64,000 nucleotides of DNA from Porodaedalea pini. Taxonomy: Eukaryota; Basidiomycota; Agaricomycetes; Hymenochaetales; Hymenochaetaceae. Within the stretch, counting starts at the first letter, position 1; every line of letters starts with the position of its first letter. The stretch spans positions 62,001 through 126,000 of the forward strand of contig NBAY01000008.1 of the NCBI GenBank assembly GCA_002794775.1, read 5' to 3'. Positions 46,035 to 56,622 of the stretch are shown piece after piece. Position numbers and translations under genes: made by a program. The notes beneath the pieces were generated by a model. That model had not been told where the DNA came from. It did no database searches and saw only the letters and a program-made list of their open reading frames with translations.

Positions 46035-49000
46035 TTACATATGTGAGGCATCTGGCCTCTCCATGACATCCAAGAAACGTACCCATTCCCCCTGACCGAA
46101 CCCGACAGAAGCACCCCACATCGAGTCATTTGCACCTTGCACATATGCTGCTTCTCCATACTCGGGCGCTTGAACAGGATACGGATGGTGAGGCGGTCGT
46201 GGTTGCTGCAACTGCGGAACGTAATGCCCAACCCCATTTGCCGAACCAAATTGAGGCGAGTGCGAGACATGAGACGGTGCGTAATGCAGAGGCGGCGGCG
46301 TATTGTGAGGTGTACCCGCCCGGACAGATTGCTGGACATGAGGCGCTGCTTGAGCATATGGAGGCGCATGGTTGTGCGTTGGTGAGGGACGACCGTCAAC
46401 CGGAGTACCAAGAGAATCTGCCATATTATGCGGCAGATGCAGTTGAGTAGTGGGGGACATGGTGTTACCTTGCGCTGTCGGAGGCATGCCATGCGATGCG
46501 GATGGTGGAGAAACAGAGCTGGAGTGCAACGGCGAGTCTAGCATCCCGCGGCGACCAGGCGAATCGACGTGTGATCGAGGATACGCAGGCGAATCGTGAT
46601 AAGGGAAGGCAAGCCCCTTGACGCGAGTCAACACTTGCTTTTTCTTCATTTCGCGCTGTTCCAACGATTCGCCGGGTTGCACCGATTCGTAAAGAGGGGC
46701 GAGGACAGTAAGCATGTCCATGGCCTTATCTGCGATAGCGACTCCGCTGGACATGCTAAGGATATCAAGCACACGCCGTATGTTCGCGCGGAAGAGGTTT
46801 GCGCCTGGCTGATCAGGGTTTGCGATAAGCTGGAACGAGAAAAACATGGCCGCGCTGAAACAGTGGAAAGGACCCCAGTGCACGTGGCCGGGAACAGCGA
46901 GGGACGAATTGGCGAGGAGATCAGGGCGCGCCTGCCCAACGAGTTGGATCAACTTGTCTGCGGCACTTACGGCAGTGTCTAAGGACTGTGACATGTGGTC
47001 GCTCATCGCGCTATTACTGTTTCCTTTCTTTTTGTTGGACCGACGCTGTACGTCGTGCGCGGCAGCAGCGTATGGCCTATGCAAACTGAAGCGGATATGA
47101 TAGTAGCTTGTGCGAACGATTATACTCTGTACGCCGAGCCTCATTATCGCAGGCAAAGGGCTGGCTAAAGAACGCGCTAGTCGATATTCGTCCAGGTCCA
47201 ACTCCTTTGGCAGATCTTCCATCCATGTGACAAGTTCACGGTCGCGGTCCTGGACACGCTCATACGAAACAGGGCGTATAGAAACTGCATCGTCAACAAT
47301 GTTTCCCAGTATGAACGCTAAGCGAAAGAGATGCAAGTTCGGGAGGAATAGACGACCGTTCGGATCTATCTCAGTGTCAATATGAGACGGCATGCGAGTG
47401 TCGAAATGATGAGATGCTATGGAGAGTGGACGTCCGAATAGAAAACATTGCCAACTATTGTAGATTTTATTTTTTAAATCAGAAGGAAAACGTGCTGTTA
47501 GAGAATAAGATGCTGACCGTTCAAGGAGTATAATATGCCACCAAGCCCAGCGACGTCGCTCTGCTAGGTCGCGGGGCATTTTCCACTTGTCGGGGTCGCG
47601 GTGCAGACCCATTGCAGTACCGATACTGACTAGTTCCCCACGAATGGCCCAAATCTCTTCTGCGTCGTTTTTGGACAGGGTAAGATAATGCGTGCGGACG
47701 AGCAGAAGCTCCACCAACTCCAGAGACAAGGAGCGCGACTCCACACGGTAGCGATTGAGTGCATCTCGTGCGATATCATAGTACCGTTCGCAGAGATCAT
47801 CGTGCGCTGGAGGAAGTGAAGCCAACAGAGCATGACGAGAGGGGATGTAGCGAATAGCGAGAGCCATGATAACGCAGAGTGTAGCAAGCACCAAACGGTC
47901 CGAAGATTGGCCTGTTTTGAATTTTCCCCACGCGGTTAAAAAAGATTGAGGGTGGACATGCCGATACATCCAGTTACAGTATTCAAAATAAAAGTCAACA
48001 AGACCTAGATCAATGAACAAAAATAAAATGAATGGGAGATAAATGGCGGAATAGTTGACGCGTACCATCAATGATGTGCAATTGCGGTAGCAGGTCCAAC
48101 AGGTCGTTATCATATGAGCGCGACTGGTCGTGCAAGAGTGGGGGTGGCCCCTCATCGCCAGACCGGGCGGAATCGTCACCGCTGTTGTCGATATCCTTGC
48201 CCTCACGCTGTTCCGGGGACTTGAAGCTCAATAAGTGTGTCACCATCGAAGTGGGACCTGCATAAAGACCCCCTTGGCCCTTCTGAGCCAACATTCCAGG
48301 CACGGATTTGTTTGACGTTTCATCAGCGTCTACAACCGGCTTTTCGGGGGATTCTGGTGGAGAAGGGCCCTGCTTGAACGTACTGGGGGACACTGAGGGA
48401 TGTGGGGGAGCAGTACCGGAACGGACAATAAACGCCTCAAGAGTAGCCAGAGATTGTCGAATGTGCGCAATTTCGTGGTGGGGGTCAATCTTATTTCCAC
48501 TAAAAGCAACGAGTTTTTGAGTTGGTTGGAAACATGAGGTATACAAGCTGAGACAACTAACCGATGGTCTTCGGCGGGCTCATTTGCAGCACCCTGGTAG
48601 CAGGACATCACGGTTCCTGGGAGAAGGGTCAACGGACGCCAGAGAAGAGAGAAATTCCGAACTTGAACGAACCTCTGAGTACGCATGAAGAACACGGCCT
48701 CCCCCTTGAAATCGCAATCCAGCTTCTCAGTTAACTTCCAGTCTTCGTACGCGCATCTGAATATACGGACCTGTCACATTTGAGCTTGCTGGAACGGCAC
48801 GGTTCGCAGTTTATAGCCTTCCGCGCTCTCTTCGCTGGCGGCTTGCTCTGAGAAGCATCTCGCTCAGCGGTGGGAGAGCGCGTGGTATCGTCCCCGGAAG
48901 CAATATTTGCGTCGTTGTGCTCAATCTTGAGGCGCTGTGCAGGACGGGGATTTTGAGTGAGACGGGGCTGAATGTGCGCTGGGACGTCCGTCGTGGGCAT
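46035..49000 (-). CDS. fungal Zn2Cys6-type transcription factor with atypical zinc cluster
   Basis: Exons 49000-48771, 48756-48683, 48616-48562, 48499-48066, 48004-47518 and 47454-46035 close to 899 residues. The zinc cluster begins normally (KAINCEPCRSSKLKCDR, residues ~65-80). In this model the second half has Cys at ...RCAYEDW, KLDCDF and VMSCYQ, without the usual C-x2-C pair. A coiled-coil-like helix follows (HHEIAHIRQSLATLEAF). The fungal transcription factor domain (PF04082 type) spans about residues 260-650: LVDFYFEYCNWMYRHVHPQSF, ALAIRYIPSRHALLASLPPA, MGLHRDPDKW, and WQCFLFGRPLSI. The tail is Pro/Gln/His-rich. A 63-nt in-frame intron lies at 47455-47517. The TTG-initiated extension at 49039 was set aside for the ATG at 49000. 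Target genes are unknown. Confidence 0.85.
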
Positions 49001-49218
49001 GTCCCTGGAGAGGAGGGCTGCAGTGGCGGTAGAAGGCAAGTCTCGGATTGCGCGCTCAGTGCCAGTCTGTGGGCCTGTATATCAGACAGCGTTCTATTTA
49101 GAACATGATGCCAAACTCTATTCCCCAGTCACGAATAACGCCTGTCACACGGAAGCTCTAGTTACGCGGCTACCAAATCGGGCGTCTCGAGTTGCGGCCG
49201 CGCCGTGCCGCCACCGCG

Positions 49219-49231
49219 TTCTAGAACCTTC
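49219..49231. promoter_or_regulatory. heat-shock element upstream of STI1
   Basis: TTCTAGAACCTTC is a perfect three-unit element, TTCnnGAAnnTTC, the binding pattern of trimeric HSF1. It ends 75 bp before the STI1 start codon. STI1 is a classic HSF1 target in yeast, so heat induction is a reasonable inference. The intergenic region is shared with the divergent Zn2Cys6 gene. Confidence 0.75.
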
Positions 49232-49306
49232 TTTACCTGTCCGCATAAAGCCTGCTTACCCGCGCACTGGCACGCGTCCTCTGCTCGACATACATTCACG
49301 ACAGAA

Positions 49307-51362
49307 ATGTCAGACGTCAACGCTCTCAAGGACCAAGGCAACAAGGCCTTCGCCGCAAAGGACTACGACAAAGCCATCGACCTCTTCTCGCAGGCAATCC
49401 AGCTTGATCCCTCAAACCATGTTCTCTATAGCAATCGGAGTGCAGCCAAGTCAGGCAAGAAACAATGGGATGCAGCGCTAGAAGATGCAGAGGCTGTATG
49501 CATGCTTCCCTTTTCGTGCCTTTATATGCGGGCTCACGTAGTTTAATTAGTGCATAAAAGCCAATCCTTCCTGGTCAAAAGGCTATGCCCGTAAGGGAGC
49601 CGCTTTGCACGGTGCACACAGATGGGACGAAGCCATTGCCGCGTACGAAGAAGGCCTCAAGCTCGAGGATAGCCCGGCTCTCCGCAAGGGCCTAAAGGAA
49701 GTGGAGGAAGCAAGGGCTCACGACTCTGCTAGCTCAGGAGATGCGATGGGCTTTGGAAAGATTTTCTCCGATCCGAATATGATTGGCAAGCTTGCAGGGA
49801 ACCCGAAAACATCAAAGTACCTCTCGGATTCGAGTTTTATGAACACGGTACGTCGGCTGATTTGATATGCTGTGTTCCATGAGCTGATCAGTTTGTTATC
49901 TAGCTTCTTGCACTTCAGAAAAACCCGCAGCTTGCACAAGGCGCTCTGCAGGACCCGCGTATGATTGAGGTCATGGGTGTCTTAATGGGGATCGACTTGC
50001 AGGCATTCAGTCGTCCTGAGGGTTCAGGGCAAGACGAGCCGCATCAGTTTAATCAGTCTCCTTCTTCGCCTCCTCCGAAACCGTCGGCATCATCCTCAGC
50101 GACACCTCAACCGTCTTCCTCCAAGGTCGAAGAGGACGTCCCGATGGCAGAGCCCGAGCCAGAAGATGAGAATCTTGACGTAACAGAGGAAAGGAAGGCG
50201 AAAGCAGCAGCTGAAGGGCAAAAGAAAATCGGCAGTGGCGCATACCGTAAGCGCGATTTCGAGACGGCAGCTGCAGCGTTCGAAAAAGGCATGGGAGCTT
50301 TGGCCCAAGGATGTCACATTCTTGACCAACCTAAGTGGTGCGCACTTCTCGTCGTTTATCTCCTGCCGACGCGTACTAACATGCGTCTATAGCTGTTCAA
50401 TTCGAGCAAGGCGAGTACGACAAGTGTATTGCGACTTGCGAAAAGGCCATCGACGAGGGTCATTCCGTGCGCGCGGACTACAAGGTCATTGCGAAGGCGT
50501 ACGGTCGTATCGGTTCCGCATACCAGCGCAAGGGAGACCTCGATGCCGCGATCCGCTTTTTCAACAAATCGCTGACGGAGCACCGCACGCCAGAGGTCCT
50601 CAATAAGCTGCGTGACACAGAGCGCGAAAAGGCCGTCGCAGATGCCGCAGCATATGTCGATCCCGCACTCAGCGAGAAAGCTCGCGAGGAGGGTAATGCG
50701 TTGTTCAAGGCCGGCGATTTCGTTGGTGCTGTGAAGAGCTATACGGAGAGTATTAAGCGTGATCCGAAGGATCCTAAAGGGTACAACAACCGGGCGCTTT
50801 GCTACACCAAGCTTGCCGCGCTTCCAGAGGCACTCAAGGATACGGAAGAAGCGATTAAAGTGGACCCGAAGTTCGGTAAGTCTCAGTAGCTTGTCACACT
50901 AGTGAAAGCGATTATTAACTAGCTCCGGGAATCAGTTAAGGCCTACATTCGCAAGAGCACCGTGCTATTCTCGATGCGCGAATTTACAAAAGCAATCGAA
51001 GCAATCCAGGACGCAGCGGAGCGTGACGAGGAAGGCGCACACACGCGGGAGATCCAGCAGCAGCTGATCAAGTGTAACCAGGCGCTATCAGCACAACGAT
51101 CAGGCGAGTCCGAGCAGGAAACGATCGAGCGTGCAATGCGGGACCCAGAGGTCGCGGTACGCCTTTCATTTATCATTACTGAACCTTCTTGATGCTGATT
51201 GTCACTGCGCACTTGTAGAAAATTATGAATGATCCAGTGATGCAGCAGATTCTGCAACAGGCACAGTCGGACCCTGGCGCCCTGCAGGATCACATGAAGA
51301 ACCCGGGCGTGCGGGAGAAAATTATGAAGCTTGTCAACGCGGGCATCATCAAGACGCGGTGA
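49307..51362 (+). CDS. STI1: Hsp70-Hsp90 organising co-chaperone STI1 (HOP)
   Basis: STI1 holds Hsp70 and Hsp90 together through TPR domains and passes clients between them. Exons begin 49307-49495, 49551-49847, 49904-50337, 50393-50875 and 50936-. TPR1 starts at residue 4 (ALKDQGNKAFAAKDYDKAID), then DP1 (MGFGKIF, DPRMIEVMGVLMGID), TPR2A (KIGSGAYRKRDFETAAAAFEK, ELWPKDVTFLTNLSA), TPR2B (KAREEGNALFKAGDFVGAVK, DPKGYNNRALCYTKLAALPE) and DP2 (MNDPVMQQILQQAQSDPGAL). All five parts are present in the family order. In the third exon, near 50283-50291 (CGAAAAAGGCATGG), the frame shifts by one base between FEK and the conserved WELWPKDVTF. One fewer base would restore both the frame and the phase of the next intron, so this is a real frameshift or a sequence error. 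No other defect was seen. Confidence 0.92.
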
Positions 51363-51595
51363 TACAGTGCCAGCGCAATGTATACACACAGTTTCTAGCT
51401 TGATCTTTCTTTTACTGGTTGGGGTGTTCATTCATCTGTACTGAATATTCCTTGAGTTACGAAGCAACAAAGTTCTTTCAAATATATCATGCGCAATTGG
51501 TTGCCCCCATTGGCAAAATAAACACAAAAAATGACCGCCAGAAGACTTGTACCGTTATACCATAACTTATTCCTACGTCTGACAGATTATGCCTT

Positions 51596-53108
51596 CTACG
51601 GCGGAGAAGCCCAAGCCCACCCAAAGTATCCAGATTGTTTAAAGATACGAATCACCTTATCCTCCATCTCTTGCCTCTTCGCGATAGAGGAAGCATCGCC
51701 TTGATGCACGTCCCGCCATGCCCGCGCGGCCTCGTGCACCTCCGCCGGCGTGCTCAATCCAATGACGACGGGTATATCTCCCGAGTGCGCGATCGCCTCT
51801 CGCACCTTATCATTATTGAACAAGGCATCCTCACGCATTGCATAGCCAAGGGCGACGTTCACCAGGCCGCCAGGCCACCCGCCATCCTCGCATGCCTCAA
51901 TAGCACGTGCAACTGCAGAACGCAGCGGGGGCGGGGCAGGATGCCACACCGGCGGGGTAGGCGTGAGCAGGCCCATGTTAAATGGGGATGCTGAGATTAA
52001 CTGAACAATACGCGCACGTTCGCGAAGCGCTGGCGCGAACGCTGCGAAGGCAGTATTCTGCAAGTTCGACTGCGAGTACGAAAGTAGGATGTCGACGGGT
52101 TTGAAGGGTGGTGTATGGAGTATGAGAAGTGCGAGCCGCAGGAGGGTCGGAAGAGGGTAGCCTGTTCGATGTGAGGTTTCAGCTAATGTCATGTCATGTT
52201 TGTGGCCGTTCAACTTGCCGGTGATACCGATGCGCCTGATAACACCTTCGGATTGTAGTTTTTGGAGCTCCTTATAAGCATCTAGGACTCGCTGGTCGCC
52301 CTTACCCCAAACCTTGGCCTCCTGGCCTCTGGCTAAGCCATATAATTCAGCTTCCGCGCTCAAAGCCACCACATGGTCGCCAGACCTTCTTGGCATGATC
52401 TCTTCCGCAACAAATTCGACATCGTGCAGATATACTACATCGAGGTAATCTGTACTGAGCCGAGCGAGACTGCGCTCGATGCTTCGGCGGATCGTCTTTG
52501 GTGAATAATCGAATGCGTCTCGGTCAACGCCGTACCTCCCACACTTCGTCATCTTCGAAGGACATGTCAATTTCATACTGGGAAGCATAGAAGGCGAGCT
52601 TATACCAATTGGTATGATGCGCGAGGAAATTCGGGTTCCAGCCCTTTGAGCACAGTGCCGAGAACGATCTCTGATGGACCATAGTACGCAGAGGTGTCGA
52701 ACGCAGTAATGCCATATCTAACATAGATGATCAATACCAATTCATCAAGATATTCGAGAACCAGAGTTCACCGGAGAGCGGTCCTGACCGTCCTTAGAGG
52801 GATCAGACTGCCAATGACACGTGTCACATTGCGTGCAACTTGAGATAGGGGATTGATCAACACCTTTCCAAGTGGCTGTCGTTGTTATACTGATTGGAGA
52901 ACGACCCCCCGCCGAATATGAGAGCCGGAAGGCCAGCGGAACCAATTTGACTCTGATGGGAGGAGTTAAACAAGACCAGCAAATGATGTAGTAAAAATGG
53001 ATGCACCAAAGATAGACCTTCCACGGGTATTTCTTCGGACGTGGCTTCAATATTCGCGGATGGAGGGAGGACGAAGGTCGGCTGCGGCGAGTCCAGTTGC
53101 ATAACCAT
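51596..53108 (-). CDS. aldo/keto reductase, D-arabinose 1-dehydrogenase (ARA2)-like
   Basis: Exons 53108-53025, 52952-52864, 52807-52772, 52717-52606 and 52552-51596 close to 425 residues. The AKR fold shows the catalytic Asp/Tyr stretch GITAFDTSAYYGPSEIVLGT, the Lys region SYQLMTKCGRYG, and the His block LARLSTDYLDVVYLHDVE. GVIRRIGITG and VALGYAMR follow, and the cofactor-side IPVVIGLSTPAEV is near the end. Yeast ARA2 makes D-arabinono-1,4-lactone from D-arabinose with NAD+ for erythroascorbate; plant L-galactose dehydrogenase is related, so the exact sugar is not known. Usual length is about 335; this one has extra residues at about 150-200 and the N terminus. The start could be either of two Met codons (53108 or 53102). 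Confidence 0.87.
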
Positions 53109-53311
53109 GTCGAGACGGATAGGACTAACAGGAGAGGGCAAAGGTGAGTGGAAGAGTTCAAAGGATACCAGTCAGCCTCATAAGCATCGCTGAGTCGGAA
53201 GAATGAGCGAGCGCGGGCCGGCGCAGAGAAAATCACGCAGGAGAACACAGGGGTAGAAACAATTCAGGATTCAGCGCGATGGCGCGATAATACGATACAT
53301 TAACGGGACTA

Positions 53312-53811
53312 TCACAGCTTGTCACGGGACCAACTGTGCACATCGTCCGTTTATCAAAAAGGCGACTCGACCCATAGAAAAGGTGGACAGTAAGACTGAC
53401 CTCTTGTCGAGCTTATCATTCACGTTGATCAACTTCGTAGACTGGTCAGGCTTGACAGTGTTCCACGGCTCCGGATTGTTCTTAGACCAGACAACTGAAA
53501 CTATATCAACAAGCAAAATCACGCCGTAAACAGCAGGAGACTCACTGGTCGGACCACGCGCCAGACGCGTCAGGTACCAGCTTCCGCCGCCCAAAGCAAT
53601 GCCGAGAATCGCATAGCTTGGGGAACAAAGGAACTTATAGTCAGACAGATAGACAAACAGACAGACTCAAGAGCTTGGAGTTGCATCATACGTACAGAGG
53701 AATGGCCTGGATTGTTGTTTAGCAATTTTATTCAAAGAAAGTAGACAAGACAACAGTGCGACATACCTCAATGGCGAACCAGTGTTTCATGAATCCACGA
53801 GGAGCAGGCAT
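53312..53811 (-). CDS. MLRQ/B12D-family respiratory-chain subunit (NDUFA4-like)
   Basis: Exons 53811-53767, 53706-53696, 53616-53546, 53494-53401 and 53333-53312 close to 80 residues, the usual size. The sequence starts MPAPRGFMKHWFAIEAIPLY, then has one membrane span (AILGIALGGGSWYLTRLARG), and ends NPEPWNTVKPDQSTKL and WSRDKL. This matches the fungal MLRQ/NDUFA4 group, small inner-membrane proteins of complex I or cytochrome oxidase. The second exon is only 11 nt, yet it is needed to keep the conserved AIPLY. The gene is head-to-head with NDUFA12, 148 bp apart. Confidence 0.85.
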
Positions 53812-53959
53812 TGCGGCAAACGACGAAGAGAGACTCAGAGAGTGATGAACGAGAGGTGGGTTGCGAATTCACATCCGGTGTTGCAGTTGTAGGCCCCGGT
53901 TGTTCCCGAACTGTCACTTGAACGAAAGCGGATCATCAGCTCCTCAGCTCACGTCGACC
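53812..53959. promoter_or_regulatory. shared divergent promoter of two respiratory-chain genes
   Basis: Only 148 bp separate the start codons of the NDUFA4-like gene (-) and NDUFA12 (+). Any promoter elements are probably shared, so the two may be co-regulated. No TATA or CCAAT box was evident. Confidence 0.6.
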
Positions 53960-54656
53960 ATGGTCTCCTTCCATCGGTATATTCGTGCGTTCTCGGACTG
54001 TGTCGCTCGCCACATTCTCAGCTCATGATATGCGCTTTCTCTAGGTCATATTCGTCAGACAGGGATAAAGGAGTGGTGGCGGGCCATGCAATACATCGGT
54101 GACGCCAAGGCCGGTACTATGGTTGGCACGGACCAGTTCGTCACTGATCCCTCAGTGGCAGGTTGTGTCGTACTGAGCATTGATACTCTGTAGATTTGGT
54201 AACAGATACTTCGAGAACCTGAACGCTGAAGAAGAAGTGCCAGGTGTGTTCCCCGAATATGTAGCTGACAAGACATTATGGCTGATAAATTGCGAAATAG
54301 GACGTCACCGATGGGTTGACTATGCTCAAGTATGCATTTTGAACGTTCTTATGATACCCAGCTCAATTGTCCCAAACAGCATGACTTCAATGGTTCTCAA
54401 ACGCCACCCGAATGGCATTCGTGGCTCACGCACATCCGCAAGGACCCCCCTACGCAGGACCCGATAATTCAGAGCTCTACCCCGGCTTGGAAAGCGGTAC
54501 GAATCACTGATTTTTACTTCGTTCTTGTTCTGACTGGCTCTCTTCAAACAGCCTTACATTGAGAACCTGACTGGAACGAGGGGCGCCTACCGGTCTTACA
54601 ACACCGCAGCGCCGAAAATAAAGGCTTGGGAACCCACTGTATCTACGCGAGGATAG
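53960..54656 (+). CDS. NDUFA12: NADH dehydrogenase (complex I) subunit NDUFA12 / B17.2
   Basis: Exons 53960-53999, 54045-54135, 54194-54329, 54380-54496 and 54552-54656 close to 162 residues. Family blocks are HIRQTGIKEWWRAMQYIGDA, KAGTMVGTDQFGNRYFEN, GRHRWVDYAQ.DFNGSQTPPEWHSWL, and a C terminus with GTRGAYRSYNTAAPKIKAWEP. NDUFA12 is an accessory subunit on the matrix arm of complex I, near the site of NDUFS6 and NDUFAF2 exchange. The very short first exon (40 nt) follows from the frame. The gene shares its promoter with the NDUFA4-like gene and ends 64 bp from the L2HGDH-like gene stop. Confidence 0.9.
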
Positions 54657-54720
54657 AATTCTGTATATCGTCATGTTTTCATGGTATAAGGCCAATAATT
54701 ACGTGGTATCTGCCTTTTTA

Positions 54721-56303
54721 TCAGTTCGTTTTCTTAAGATCCTTATCATGCCTCAACATTGACACGACGTTCTCCGCAATGGCCAGGCTCGCCGTTAAGC
54801 CTGGAGACTCAATGCCCAGCAAACTTATCATCTCTCCACCTTGACCGTCTCCTGCACTGAACCCTTTTAAGAAACCGGCAGACCTGTCTCTCCGAAATAC
54901 GAAATCTTGGAAGCCTCCCCATGGTGGAACGAGCTTTGGACGAATACCCACGTAGTCTGGCCTAAACTTGGATTCATCTACGCCAGGTAGATATGCCTTT
55001 ACGGCCTCCGACATTGCGGCAAGCTGTGAGTCGTCGGCTATCAGATGCTGCTTCCAGAAGTCAATGTCGTTCTCGTCGTAAGAGAAGGACTCTTCTTCGG
55101 TTGAAGCATCGTGGACTGGCGTCGGGCCCGCTGCGGGAGCCGAGGCGCCAGCTGGCGATATCCACTGAAGATCAGGCCCAAACTTAATGTTTCCATTCAG
55201 GTCGAGTGTGAGATGCGTGCCCAATGACTGAAAGGCATGGATGCTTTTCTTTCCGGTGTCCGGACACGGATAGAGAAGTCGCTTGACGTGGCTGACGCCC
55301 GGGCCGTTGTATGCAGCGTACGAGCCTCGTGCATAATACATTGGAATGCGCTTCTCAAGGGGTAGCAGCGAGTTGAGTATGAGAGTGCCTGAGAGGCCAG
55401 AAACGTTGACGACTGTGCGTGCAAGGAATGCGTCACCCTCGCCATTGCCTGTGTTTTCCGGGCCGCTGGTGACCATCTGTACGACCCAGCCATCCATCTT
55501 CGAAAGAATGTCTGGGGCACCAGAAGCTTGCCGCGACCGATCATACGGGTCGATTCGCACGACTGACGTTGAGTAAACGAGCTCGCCATTCTCGGACTCT
55601 ATAATGTCCCACTCGAGGCTTTCCATATAGGTGTGTGAGTCAATGATGCCGGTCTCATGGCTTAGGAGGGCCGCTGAGATCTCCAGAGACAAGTCCGGCT
55701 CGAGCTCGCGAGCCACGGAGCCGGAGATCAGTTCTGCAGGAATAGGAGGCTCTGTAGGCGGACACTCTGCACCACCTGCAATCGTGGGCCATTTCAGAGA
55801 CGTAGTCTTCTTGTGCAGAGATTCAATATATGCCCTTTGGCTCTCCTTGGCCACGACGAGTTTGCCTGTCTTTCGGTACGGCACCGAGGAGGCATCGCAG
55901 TACTGGTAGAGAAGATGCCTCCCGCGAAGACAGAGCGATTCTTTGAGTGATTCAGGCGGATAGTAAAATCCTGCAGAGAGATGAGCCAACTGATCCGTCC
56001 CAGTAAAGACTACTTTACGAACCAGCGTGAATGACTTCTGAGTTCCGCGAACTGATACATGAAATGAAATGAATACATGGAGTAGATTCTCGAGTTTAAG
56101 TTTACCTAGTTTCCTCTCCAGCATTTCCATTCCGCTCGACGAGATACGTTGACTTGTCCGGGTAACTTAGTGCAAGTGCACGAGCAACAGCCAAGCCGAC
56201 CACGCCTGGAGTTCTTTCAAGGAATGGCTCATGCGTTCCTATGAAAGAACGCACCTCCGCCGATAACCAAATGGTCGACAACAAATTCGGGAGCCTGTTT
56301 CAT
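54721..56303 (-). CDS. L2HGDH: FAD-dependent oxidoreductase, L-2-hydroxyglutarate dehydrogenase-like
   Basis: Exons 56303-56255, 56205-56106, 56051-56023 and 55970-54721 close to 475 residues. The N terminus has the dinucleotide-binding motif HLVIGGGVVGLAVARAL and YLVERN, then the family signature ETSSRNSEVIHAGFYYP. KTGKLVVA, an ALLSHETGIIDSHTYMESL block and a VNVSGLSG segment follow. The C terminus has DYVGIRPKL, GFQDFVF and LLGIESPGLTASLAIAENV. L2HGDH oxidises L-2-hydroxyglutarate to 2-oxoglutarate in mitochondria. No clear presequence is seen in this model, so an upstream exon is possible. Other DAO-family substrates cannot be ruled out. Confidence 0.88.
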
Positions 56304-56622
56304 AAATTACATTTAGTAGAGCTGCCAGTGAATGTGTACTATTCGAGACAGAAAATAGGCGTACCCTATACTTATAACGATTGCTAGAGTTCGATGCCGC
56401 CTTCAGGCCATGGATTTGCATGGAAAATTGGAGTGAGTACTCAAAGATAATTCTAATACCCTTTTGCCCGATTTCAGCAAGGAAAGCAGGCTTGACCTCA
56501 GGCAACTTCAAGTTGCATGTTGACTTGAATGACGTCAGCCCCAAATGTGGTTGATCATCTCTTGGGCGCGTCTGTGACGAACAACTGCGCTTCACTTCAT
56601 ACATTGCTGAGCGTGCGCTGAC

